6,066 nucleotides of DNA from CAWKDC01 sp044445605. Its GTDB lineage: Bacteria; Pseudomonadota; Gammaproteobacteria; JABCZS01. The notes beneath the pieces were generated by a model. It did no database searches, was not told where the DNA came from, and was given only the letters and a program-made list of their open reading frames with translations. The first letter of the stretch is position 1; each line of letters starts with the position of its first letter. Position numbers and translations under genes: made by a program. Positions 1 to 5,967 of this stretch are shown piece after piece. The DNA is taken from the NCBI GenBank assembly GCA_044445605.1, contig JBIOEA010000063.1:1-6066 (forward strand), written 5' to 3'.

Positions 1-46
1 CCAAAACGCCATCTAATAAGCTACGATCTTTTGGTGGTAGTACCAT
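1..46 (-). CDS. 5' end of an unidentified protein, cut by the window edge
   Basis: On the minus strand an ATG at 46-44 opens a frame reading MVLPPKDRSLLDGVL before the window ends. It is preceded by an excellent Shine-Dalgarno sequence, AAAGGAGA (plus-strand positions 53-60), with a 7-base spacer after GGAG. This makes it a convincing start although only 15 codons are visible. It lies 65 bases downstream of the ferredoxin gene in the same direction, so it is probably the third gene of the oxidase-ferredoxin operon. No signal peptide or recognisable family motif appears in these residues, and I do not recognise the protein. Its identity would say much about the substrate of the upstream oxidase. 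Confidence 0.6.
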   Translation of the reverse strand, partial: MVLPPKDRSLLDGVL

Positions 47-111
47 TGCCTGTCTCCTTTTATCTGCTAATAAAAAGAGTAGAAGATGGTCTGCCACTTT
101 GCTGACCAATT

Positions 112-408
112 TCAATTTACAGAACTATTGACGCACCACCCAACGATTTCTTGTATGTCTTCGAAACTAGTATATGTATACCAGGTATCGTCGCATGCAA
201 TGTAAATATTTGGTCCCACCGCACACTGTCCAAGACAAGACGTTTTAACAGCCTTAACCCTTCTCCCCTCCAAGGCGTTACATTTAACATTAAGTTCGCT
301 GCGCAAGTAGTTAAATACCCCCTCGGCCGAAGAAGACATGTTGCAACACCTGCCTTTTGTGCGTTGGTTAGTGCAGATAAAAATATGCACTATTTTATCT
401 TTGCTCAT
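112..408 (-). CDS. thioredoxin-like [2Fe-2S] ferredoxin
   Basis: A 98-residue cytosolic electron-transfer protein of the thioredoxin-fold [2Fe-2S] ferredoxin family, in which four cysteines hold one cluster. Seen here: C12 followed by TNQRTKGR and the C21-C22 pair, then C58-LGQ-C62 followed by AVGPN and a DTWY segment near residues 74-77. This matches the family pattern of C-x(8-12)-C(C), then about 35 residues, then C-x3-C followed by GP and WY. The third and fourth ligands are clear; the second is C21 or C22. The start is set by GGAGG five bases upstream of the ATG at 408; a longer frame from 477 lacks a comparable site. The start codon overlaps the stop of the upstream diiron oxidase gene (ATGA at 408-405), indicating translational coupling. 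I infer that it donates electrons to that oxidase. Extra cysteines C43, C72 and C92 are not cluster ligands by position. Confidence 0.85.
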   Translation of the reverse strand: MSKDKIVHIFICTNQRTKGRCCNMSSSAEGVFNYLRSELNVKCNALEGRRVKAVKTSCLGQCAVGPNIYIACDDTWYTYTSFEDIQEIVGWCVNSSVN

Positions 409-1544
409 GCCAGCCTCCATACGCCATCGTACATAGCAGCTCGAGCATTCAATAAGCGCATACCGCCTTTCAAGCACTTTTGCGCTTGTTCAGGTGTATG
501 AATTAATTTACGCATCTCTGAAAACCAGGCTTTCCCATGCCCCAGATCGATATGAATGTGTGTTTCCCAAAATTCTAGATTCTCGGCAGGTAACCCTGAT
601 TTTCTCAACCCAGCTAATATTTTTACCATTTGGTTTGGCATAGCCAATTCTATGTAACCAAAGCCGCCCATTCCGCAGTGATAATCCCCACATAAAAACG
701 CAGCATAAGTCTTTGCATTGACCAAAGACAATGCTTCTGACATAGGTTCGATTCTGTTGGGTCTACCGATGTTATTAAAGTTCTTTAGGAATAAGTTGGG
801 ATGTGCCATGGCACAATCCCCAGAACCCAGTTCGTCATAGAAATTATTCGCCAGCTCTGTTCGTTCAGCCATCGGTGTGCTCAGGCTTAGCGCTGCAATA
901 AATAGGTGAAACAGCCTGTTGTTTATATAATAATTTTCCAAAAACGTTTGAACAGTCTGCAGACTCACGCCGTTTTTTGCCATCTCGTTTAAAAGAGGGT
1001 GCTCATTAATCCTGTGGCTGTAGACCTTGTCTGCTAGCTCCTCTATAGCACGTTCGGGTGTAAAATTATCAAAAGATTCAAGCTTGTATTCAGGTAAAAA
1101 AGTATTTTCTACATCTAGAACTATTTTTCTCAGCGCGTATTCAACCAAATGGGTGTAATCATTTATTCTTTCCACTCTCAACAAATCGCGACGATTCCAG
1201 TAATAAAGCAATACCTGAACCAGATCCCACGATGGTTTATTTTTATCAACAAAAGCTTCTTTGGCTAGTTTTTGTGTCCTATCTATTAATTCAGTGGTTT
1301 TTCTGTAGGCATCGTCAATTGTATTGGTATTACTAACGATGTATTCTTCTGGGATTGAAATTTTTATCTCTGTAGATTCGTTGGCTTCTCGAAAAGTAAC
1401 GTCAATTAATTTTTTTGGCTTTGCAGTCAATGGACCTGAATCTGTTGGAGGGGGGCTTGCATCCGCCACGATAGTAACTGCCTGCACAGCAACGGTGGTT
1501 TGATCTAAATTCTGATTTTGGTCTTTATTATCGGATAAATACAT
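405..1544 (-). CDS. heme-oxygenase-like diiron oxidase/oxygenase (iron-containing redox enzyme family)
   Basis: A 379-residue protein whose C-terminal half (about residues 165-345) has the sequence features of the heme-oxygenase-like diiron oxidase (HDO) fold; the family includes SznF, CADD, UndA and BesC. Seen: E238 in NFYDELGSGD, H248 in AHPNLF, E299 in GFGYIEL, then H329, D333 and H336 in HIHIDLGHG. The E-to-H step of 10, the E-to-H step of 30 and the H-x3-D-x2-H helix match, as I recall them, the ligand spacing of SznF; CADD shares the H-x3-D-x2-H end. A further helix-1 ligand is probable but unclear (E203 or nearby). Residues 1-45 are polar, Pro/Thr/Ser-rich and probably disordered; there is no signal peptide. 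The start at 1544 follows AGGAG with an 8-base spacer. The frame is open upstream to 1697 but has no good site there. It is the first gene of an operon with the ferredoxin, and its 3' end overlaps that gene by ATGA. Such enzymes use O2 on a small amine, amino acid or fatty acid; which one here is unknown. The coding sequence is visibly more AT-rich than the ast genes. Confidence 0.82.
   Translation of the reverse strand: MYLSDNKDQNQNLDQTTVAVQAVTIVADASPPPTDSGPLTAKPKKLIDVTFREANESTEIKISIPEEYIVSNTNTIDDAYRKTTELIDRTQKLAKEAFVDKNKPSWDLVQVLLYYWNRRDLLRVERINDYTHLVEYALRKIVLDVENTFLPEYKLESFDNFTPERAIEELADKVYSHRINEHPLLNEMAKNGVSLQTVQTFLENYYINNRLFHLFIAALSLSTPMAERTELANNFYDELGSGDCAMAHPNLFLKNFNNIGRPNRIEPMSEALSLVNAKTYAAFLCGDYHCGMGGFGYIELAMPNQMVKILAGLRKSGLPAENLEFWETHIHIDLGHGKAWFSEMRKLIHTPEQAQKCLKGGMRLLNARAAMYDGVWRLA
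414..418 (-). promoter_or_regulatory. ribosome binding site deciding the ferredoxin start
   Basis: GGAGG on the minus strand, followed by the 5-base spacer CTGGC and ATG at 408. It lies inside the last codons of the upstream oxidase gene. It fixes the ferredoxin start at 408 rather than at upstream in-frame ATGs (420, 477). Confidence 0.75.
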
Positions 1545-1552
1545 GTTACTAA

Positions 1553-1557
1553 CTCCT
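1553..1557 (-). promoter_or_regulatory. ribosome binding site deciding the diiron oxidase start
   Basis: AGGAG on the minus strand with the 8-base spacer TTAGTAAC before the ATG at 1544. The upstream in-frame ATGs at 1667 and 1697 have no comparable site, and the extra residues they would add (including the FLWGSCRCTKV stretch) overlap a hairpin-forming leader. Confidence 0.7.
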
Positions 1558-1599
1558 GCAACTTTGGTACATCTACAACTACCCCAGAGAAAGCTGAGG

Positions 1600-1659
1600 A
1601 GCCTGATAACGGCGAGCCCTAGTGGGCTTTCACTCCCATTATCCTTTTTTAATGAGGCT
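1600..1659 (-). promoter_or_regulatory. imperfect long hairpin in the leader of the oxidase transcript
   Basis: On the minus strand, AGCCT (1659-1655), GATAA (1643-1639), GG (1637-1636) and AGCCC (1628-1624) pair in order with GGGCT (1619-1615), CC (1612-1611), TTATC (1609-1605) and AGGCT (1604-1600). The ACTA loop is at 1623-1620, and one arm carries an A-rich bulge (1654-1644). The fold ends about 43 bases before the oxidase Shine-Dalgarno sequence, so it would sit in the 5' untranslated RNA. No known riboswitch class is recognised. The terminal hairpin AGCCC-loop-GGGCT is followed on the plus strand only by TTTCACT, so it is a poor terminator in that direction. Confidence 0.35.
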
Positions 1660-1824
1660 GATAGCATTAGCGAATACCTGAGATTGCTGTGAGACATTGA
1701 CCATTTGCAAACAGCTTTCCAACTCCGCGTAAATATGACGAATTCTCATATTAAGGAAAATCCGCTTGAAAGAAGGACGCCACATGTTCGCACCCTGTCG
1801 CCGCAAAACTTCAGAGATCAGCCA

Positions 1825-1853
1825 TTGTCTCCCGTCGTAGAGTCCATTAATAT
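1825..1853 (+). promoter_or_regulatory. candidate sigma-70 promoter of the ast genes
   Basis: TTGTCT (1825-1830) and TAATAT (1848-1853) are separated by exactly 17 bases and each matches the sigma-70 consensus hexamers at four of six positions. Transcription would start near 1860, giving a short leader of about 23 bases before the astA start at 1883. This is a pattern match only. In enterobacteria the ast operon is read from nitrogen- or stationary-phase-controlled promoters; no clear sigma-54 -24/-12 element was seen here. Confidence 0.35.
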
Positions 1854-1873
1854 ACACCATGCTTCAGGGAGTA

Positions 1874-1877
1874 GAGG
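1874..1877 (+). promoter_or_regulatory. ribosome binding site deciding the astA start
   Basis: GAGG five bases before the ATG at 1883, with an additional GGGAG at 1867-1871. The other in-frame ATG at 1859 has no such site, falls at the predicted transcription start, and would add eight residues not expected at the N-terminus of AstA. Confidence 0.65.
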
Positions 1878-1882
1878 TTGAT

Positions 1883-2878
1883 ATGCAGGAATACGTGCCA
1901 TTCTTATTCAGGGCCGCGCAGCTGAGCGATCTTGATGCTGTCTATGGCTTTTCTCAAGTTGCGGGACTTACCAACTTACCCCCTGATCGTGAACTCCTCG
2001 AGCACAATATTCGACGTTCATTACATTGTTTTAACAACCCCCCTCATGCGCCTGATCCAAACGATTTCTACTTTTTTGTGATCGAAAACACGCTCACTCA
2101 GACGCCCATCGGCTGCTGCGCACTATATGCAGACATCGGTACGGGGTTCCCCTTTTACACCTTCCATGTCGATGAAGAACAAAATACCCTCACACTCAAA
2201 ACAGAGCTTCAGGAAGCCAGCGAAATGGCCGCGTTATATTTATCCCCACAAGAACGCATGCATCACATGGGCGCATTTTTATCTCGAGGACGCTATCTGT
2301 GGATAGCCTCTCACCCCAAACGCTTTCATCCCACACTGATTGCCGAAATGCGCGGGCGCGTTGATAAACAAAGCCAATCCCCCTTCTGGGAATTGTTTGT
2401 TCACCGCTACATTAAAGATAAAACATTTCAACAGGCCGATTTTGATCTGGTGCGTCATCACCTCGAGTTCATTGATGAATTACTCCCACACACACCCATC
2501 GCGATCGATACATTAGATCAACGCGCTCGCGCATGCATTGGAATCCCTCATCTCGCCACACGCGCAGCTGTCAATTTATTGCAGCATGAAGGCTTTACCA
2601 AAACAAAGCATATTAATATTTTTGATGGCGGCCCGATCCTATCCATTCCTACCAAAGAAATTCAAACGATCGCGCGCAGTTTTACTGCAAGATTTGCAGG
2701 CGCACGGCACCCCACTTCACAGGATGTTTATCTCGTCGCGACAACCTCTTTCCCTTTTTACGTTTCATTAACCACGGTAGATATCGATCGTGAAAAGCAC
2801 TGTTGTTATCTTCCTCCTGAAGTGGCACAACGAATGCAACTTAACATCAATGACACCCTTCGTTTATCGATTTTTTAG
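1883..2878 (+). CDS. astA: arginine N-succinyltransferase AstA
   Basis: A 331-residue cytosolic enzyme for the first step of the AST pathway: succinyl-CoA plus L-arginine gives N2-succinylarginine and CoA. The sequence follows AstA from end to end: FRAAQLSDLDAV and GLTNLPPD near the N-terminus (residues 9-34), the acyl-CoA-loop region around MGAFLSRGRYLWIA (129-142), EMRG (155-158), SPFWE (166-170) and IFDGGP (246-251). H223 aligns with the proposed proton-donor His229 of the E. coli enzyme. Length is close to the usual 335-345 residues. The protein belongs to the GNAT-like acyltransferases. The start at 1883 is chosen over 1859 because of its ribosome binding site. It is the first gene of the astA-astD-astB run, ending nine bases before astD. 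The upstream partner astC seen in E. coli is absent and replaced by a divergent redox operon. Confidence 0.95.
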   Translation: MQEYVPFLFRAAQLSDLDAVYGFSQVAGLTNLPPDRELLEHNIRRSLHCFNNPPHAPDPNDFYFFVIENTLTQTPIGCCALYADIGTGFPFYTFHVDEEQNTLTLKTELQEASEMAALYLSPQERMHHMGAFLSRGRYLWIASHPKRFHPTLIAEMRGRVDKQSQSPFWELFVHRYIKDKTFQQADFDLVRHHLEFIDELLPHTPIAIDTLDQRARACIGIPHLATRAAVNLLQHEGFTKTKHINIFDGGPILSIPTKEIQTIARSFTARFAGARHPTSQDVYLVATTSFPFYVSLTTVDIDREKHCCYLPPEVAQRMQLNINDTLRLSIF

Positions 2879-2887
2879 GAAACGCAC

Positions 2888-4306
2888 ATGACGACATTTT
2901 CATCAACAAACCCCGCTAACGGCAACATTCTTTGGACAGGCGAAGAAGCGACCGCCGAACAAGTCAATGCCGCTGTCTCACGCGCCAAAAAAGCATTTCA
3001 AACTTTTTCCCTGACGTCTCTCGAAGAACGCATCGCCTACCTCAAAGCGTTTGAAAAAAAAATGATCGAAAAACAAGATGAACTCGCCGATGCGATCAGT
3101 CAAGAAATGGGCAAACCTCGCTGGGAAGCCTTGCTCGAAGTCAAAACCGCCATTTCCAAAATTGATATCTCCATCCATGCCTATCACGATAGAACACCGC
3201 TCAGAGAAGCTGCGATTAAAGATGGGTTTATTGTAACGCGTCACCACCCGCAAGGCGTGATGGGTGTCATGAGCCCGTTTAATTTTCCGATTCATTTGGC
3301 ACATGGGCATATTGTCCCCGCTATTCTCGCTGGCAACACGATTGTGTTGAAACCAAGTGAGCAAGTACCCATGTGTGCGGCATACTATGTACGGTATTGG
3401 CATGAAATCGGTTTACCTGAAGGCGTGATTGAATGCGTTCAAGGTGGCCCAACGGTTGGCACCGCATTAGTCGCACATCCTGATTTGCGTGGATTGTTGT
3501 TCACCGGCAGCGAAGCCGTAGGCAAAAAAATTCACGCACAATTTGCTGGGCATCCTGAAAAAATACTGGCACTGGAATTGGGTGGTAATAATCCGCTCGT
3601 CATCCTGGATGCACCCAATGTGCAAGGCGCATTAAATGTGATGTTACAATCCGCTTACGTCACTTCAGGCCAACGTTGCACATGCACACGCCGTCTCATT
3701 GTTAAACGCACACCCGAGAATGAAAAACTTATTGAAGCGTTGATTAAGGCCATCCCACAACTTCACGTCGGTGATCCGGCGAACACACCTGAACCTTTCA
3801 TGGGTCCATTAGTCTCCAACGCAGCGGCTGATAAAATCATGGCTGCTGAATCCATGCTTATCAAAGCAGGCGGGAAATCACTCGTCAAAATGCTGCGGCC
3901 CATCGAAGGAAAAGCGTTCGTCACGCCGGCATTGATCGATTGCACTGGCCTTGATCTGCCAGATGAAGAATATTTTGGACCGCTCCTGAAACTCTATTGG
4001 GTGCAAGATGAAATTGAAGCCATTGCGCTTGCCAATGCAACGCGATACGGTTTATCTGCTGCGGTTGTGTGTCAAGACAAAGCATTGTTTGACTATTGCT
4101 ATTCACGCATGCACGCGGGTTTGGTTCATTGGAACCGCCCGACCAATGGCAGCGTGAGTGATGCTCCCTTTGGTGGAGTGGGCATGAGTGGCAACTATCG
4201 CCCGACGGCTTATTATGCAGCCGATTATTGCGCACATCCTGTGGTGAGTATGCAAAGCACACCAGAATCTATGTCTGTTCAGCCATTACCAGGGATGATC
4301 TTATGA
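2888..4306 (+). CDS. astD: N-succinylglutamate 5-semialdehyde dehydrogenase AstD
   Basis: A 472-residue member of the aldehyde dehydrogenase superfamily that oxidises N-succinylglutamate semialdehyde to N-succinylglutamate with NAD(P)+, the fourth step of arginine succinyltransferase catabolism. Visible motifs: N132 in SPFNFP (oxyanion), K155-P-S-E (cofactor binding), FTGS (205-208), the general base E230 in LELGGNNP, the nucleophile C264 in GQRCTC, E361 in EYFGP, and PFGGVGMSGNYRPTAYYAADYC near the C-terminus. GKPRWEA, EKILALELGGNNP and GQRCTCTRR are typical of AstD rather than general aldehyde dehydrogenases. It is about 20 residues shorter than the 492-residue E. coli protein; it lacks the usual N-terminal strand with an ING motif and starts directly at SSTNPANG. 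The ATG at 2888 follows AGGA, which overlaps the astA stop, at 7-base spacing. Its stop overlaps the astB start. Confidence 0.95.
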   Translation: MTTFSSTNPANGNILWTGEEATAEQVNAAVSRAKKAFQTFSLTSLEERIAYLKAFEKKMIEKQDELADAISQEMGKPRWEALLEVKTAISKIDISIHAYHDRTPLREAAIKDGFIVTRHHPQGVMGVMSPFNFPIHLAHGHIVPAILAGNTIVLKPSEQVPMCAAYYVRYWHEIGLPEGVIECVQGGPTVGTALVAHPDLRGLLFTGSEAVGKKIHAQFAGHPEKILALELGGNNPLVILDAPNVQGALNVMLQSAYVTSGQRCTCTRRLIVKRTPENEKLIEALIKAIPQLHVGDPANTPEPFMGPLVSNAAADKIMAAESMLIKAGGKSLVKMLRPIEGKAFVTPALIDCTGLDLPDEEYFGPLLKLYWVQDEIEAIALANATRYGLSAAVVCQDKALFDYCYSRMHAGLVHWNRPTNGSVSDAPFGGVGMSGNYRPTAYYAADYCAHPVVSMQSTPESMSVQPLPGMIL

Positions 4307-5604
4307 AAGCCGATGTTGTAGAAGTTAATTTTGATGGTTTAGTGGGCCCCACGCACCATTATGCAGGGCTTGCCTTCGGAAATGTTGCCTCGATTAAAAA
4401 TGCAAAAACCGTATCGAATCCTAAACAAGCCGCGCTGGAAGGTTTAGGTAAAATGCGCTTGATGTTGCGCCTGGGTGTGCCTCAAGGTATTTTCTTGCCG
4501 CAATCGCGTCCTTGTTTAAAAACATTGCACAGCTATGAAATCGCTGGCACTGAGCAAGAACAATTGGAGAAACTCGCCGAGACGGATTTCACGCGGTTCT
4601 GCGCATTGTTTTCAGCCTCGTCCATGTGGGCCGCCAATGCAGCCACAGTCACGAGCAGCATCGATAGCCTCGATGAGGTCGTTCACATCACACCCGCAAA
4701 TTTGATGAGCCATTATCATCGTTCGATCGAAGTGCCTCAAACGTTTCAACAACTGAAAACTATTTTTAATGCGCCACAATTTCGTGTGCATGAACCCACA
4801 CCCGCGCTTGAACATTTGTCTGATGAAGGCGATGCCAATCATATGCGATTGACACCACTGCATCATAAAAAAGGTGTGAATGTATTTGTGTATGGAAAAG
4901 GCGGACATGGGTTGCGCGGCAGCCCGCAAAAATATCCTGCACGGCAATCGCTTGCCGCTTGCACGATGATCGCGCAACGGCATCGCATCAATACGCACGT
5001 ATTGTTTTTCCAACAAAATCCAGATGCTATCGATGCAGGCGTGTTTCATAATGATGTTGCTGCGATGAGCAACGAATCTGTGTTGATTTATCATGAAGAC
5101 GCCTTCCTCGAAGGCAACATCGGACAACAAATTGCAGCCCATTGCGATTTTGTCCTGGATGTGGTGGAAATCAGCCCTGATGATATGACATTAGCCGAAG
5201 CCGTTGAAACCTATTTTTTCAATAGCCAATTGGTGAGCGTCGGACGCAATCGAATGGCGCTCGTCATGCCCATGGAATGTAAAGATCACCCTGCCGTCGC
5301 GCGTATTTTGCCACGTATCGTGAATGTGTATGGCCAAGTGCAATCAGCACATTATATTGAGTGTAGACAAAGTATGCAAAACGGCGGCGGCCCCGCGTGC
5401 TTGCGCTTGCGCGTGCCCATGACTGCTCATGAATTGGCTGCAGTGAATCCTGATTATTTGCTCACGCATGCCAAAATCGATCGCCTCGAAGAATGGGTCG
5501 GGAAATATTATCGCGATCGCCTCGCCATCGCCGATTTTCTCGATCCCGAGTTTAGACGATCATGTCAGGAAGCATTGGAGGCGTTGCAGGGGGTTATTAA
5601 ATAA
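4303..5604 (+). CDS. astB: N-succinylarginine dihydrolase AstB
   Basis: A 433-residue cytosolic hydrolase of the amidinotransferase/arginine-deiminase-like (penteins) superfamily. It converts N2-succinylarginine plus two water molecules to N2-succinylornithine, 2 NH3 and CO2, the nitrogen-releasing second step of the pathway. The N-terminus VNFDGLVGPTHHYAGL and the block NPKQAALEGLGKM are AstB signatures. The catalytic triad is intact: E175 in SDEGDANH, H249 in DAGVFHNDV and C366 in GGGPACLRLRV, corresponding to E174, H248 and C365 of E. coli AstB. Length is near the usual 440-450 residues. The start at 4303 overlaps the astD stop (ATGA) and is preceded by AGGGA at 4291-4295, so translation is probably coupled; a frame open from 4228 lies inside astD and is not used. 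No astE follows; the next 460 bases are repeats. Confidence 0.96.
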   Translation: MKADVVEVNFDGLVGPTHHYAGLAFGNVASIKNAKTVSNPKQAALEGLGKMRLMLRLGVPQGIFLPQSRPCLKTLHSYEIAGTEQEQLEKLAETDFTRFCALFSASSMWAANAATVTSSIDSLDEVVHITPANLMSHYHRSIEVPQTFQQLKTIFNAPQFRVHEPTPALEHLSDEGDANHMRLTPLHHKKGVNVFVYGKGGHGLRGSPQKYPARQSLAACTMIAQRHRINTHVLFFQQNPDAIDAGVFHNDVAAMSNESVLIYHEDAFLEGNIGQQIAAHCDFVLDVVEISPDDMTLAEAVETYFFNSQLVSVGRNRMALVMPMECKDHPAVARILPRIVNVYGQVQSAHYIECRQSMQNGGGPACLRLRVPMTAHELAAVNPDYLLTHAKIDRLEEWVGKYYRDRLAIADFLDPEFRRSCQEALEALQGVIK

Positions 5605-5639
5605 GCAGCAATCGTTCAGACAATGGCAATTTCTTGTAG

Positions 5640-5659
5640 GGGCGAAACATCTTTCGCCC
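5640..5659 (+). terminator. stem-loop 35 bases after astB, possible terminator
   Basis: GGGCGAAA (5640-5647) and TTTCGCCC (5652-5659) form a perfect 8-bp stem with a CATC loop. The following TCTTATC is a poor U-tract, so termination may be weak or the element may be a repeat that doubles as a 3' end stabiliser. GGGGCGAA (5639-5646) can alternatively pair with TTCGCCCC at 5729-5736. Confidence 0.4.
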
Positions 5660-5674
5660 TCTTATCGATCAGCT

Positions 5675-5728
5675 AACGAAGAGCTCGTGTAACCGTTCAC
5701 GATCACAAGATCTGACAACGAAGAACTC
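5675..5728. repeat. short imperfect direct repeat AACGAAGARCTC
   Basis: AACGAAGAGCTC (5675-5686) and AACGAAGAACTC (5717-5728) match at 11 of 12 bases. Between them TCGTG (5685-5689) pairs with CACGA (5698-5702). Two copies are too few to call an array; they are probably part of the surrounding repeat block. Confidence 0.35.
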
Positions 5729-5732
5729 TTCG

Positions 5733-5803
5733 CCCCCTTTGTAAAGGGGGCAGACACAGGAATCGTCGAGCTTGCGAGACGGTTCTTGTGTCGGGGGATT
5801 TTT
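5733..5803. repeat. tandem palindromic element ending in GGGGGATTTTT
   Basis: CCCCCTTT (5733-5740) faces AAAGGGGG (5743-5750). Directly after it, GACACAGGAATCGTC (5753-5767) pairs over 15 positions (two of them G-U) with GACGGTTCTTGTGTC (5778-5792) around a 10-base loop. GGGGG (5793-5797) and ATTTTT follow. The C5 run can pair with either G5 run, so two competing folds exist. Read on the plus strand, the second fold (stem closed by GGGGG, then ATTTTT) could act as an intrinsic terminator for the ast operon. The layout resembles dispersed intergenic palindromes of other bacteria, but copy number cannot be seen here. Confidence 0.6.
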
Positions 5804-5813
5804 CTTTGCTTAT

Positions 5814-5840
5814 GCAGCGTATCAATCTGAATTACGCTGC
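5814..5840. repeat. GCAGCGTA inverted repeat (hairpin)
   Basis: GCAGCGTA (5814-5821) and TACGCTGC (5833-5840) form a perfect 8-bp stem with an 11-base loop. It is followed by GGTTGGCACCACC. It is not followed by a U-tract on either strand, so it is not a standard terminator. Probably another dispersed palindromic repeat unit. Confidence 0.5.
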
Positions 5841-5905
5841 GGTTGGCACCACCAGAAGCGTTAAGTGTCGTGATGACGTAAAGAAACGATATCAAATTTA
5901 TTCTC

Positions 5906-5920
5906 GGTGCAGGCTGCACC
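5906..5920. repeat. GGTGCA-GGC-TGCACC hairpin
   Basis: GGTGCA (5906-5911) and TGCACC (5915-5920) form a perfect 6-bp stem with a GGC loop. Short, no T-run after it; function unknown. Confidence 0.35.
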
Positions 5921-5967
5921 CTCATTGGCCTGACATTTAAATAAAAGCATCGACTGATCGGGGCCGT

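Larger units (their letters stand above)
1545..1882. other. divergent intergenic region between the oxidase operon and ast genes
   Basis: A 338-base gap separating two divergently transcribed operons. It holds the leader hairpin on the oxidase side and a candidate ast promoter on the other. Short open frames cross it on the minus strand (one reaching from 1860 to 1639, and the upstream extension of the oxidase frame). Neither has a strong ribosome binding site or a recognisable protein. No convincing -10/-35 pair was found for the oxidase operon, so its promoter position is left open. Confidence 0.6.

Noticed and set aside
61..111. possible terminator between the ferredoxin and the third gene
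   Set aside because: Only a 4-bp GGTC/GACC stem can be drawn, and the T-run lies away from it on the minus strand; readthrough into the third gene is more likely.
1545..1697. N-terminal extension of the diiron oxidase to 1697
   Set aside because: The extra 51 residues lack a good ribosome binding site, cover the leader hairpin and resemble no HDO N-terminus; the ATG at 1544 has AGGAG at ideal spacing.
1639..1860. 73-codon minus-strand frame (from ATG at 1860, or 48 codons from 1785) upstream of the oxidase
   Set aside because: Residues look moderately protein-like and the ATG at 1785 has a weak AGGG upstream, but no family is recognised. The frame overlaps the ast promoter region and ends inside the leader hairpin, so it is too weak to call a gene.
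4612..5142. 176-codon minus-strand frame inside astB
   Set aside because: Antisense shadow of a clearly coding gene with an intact catalytic triad; its translation has no family features.
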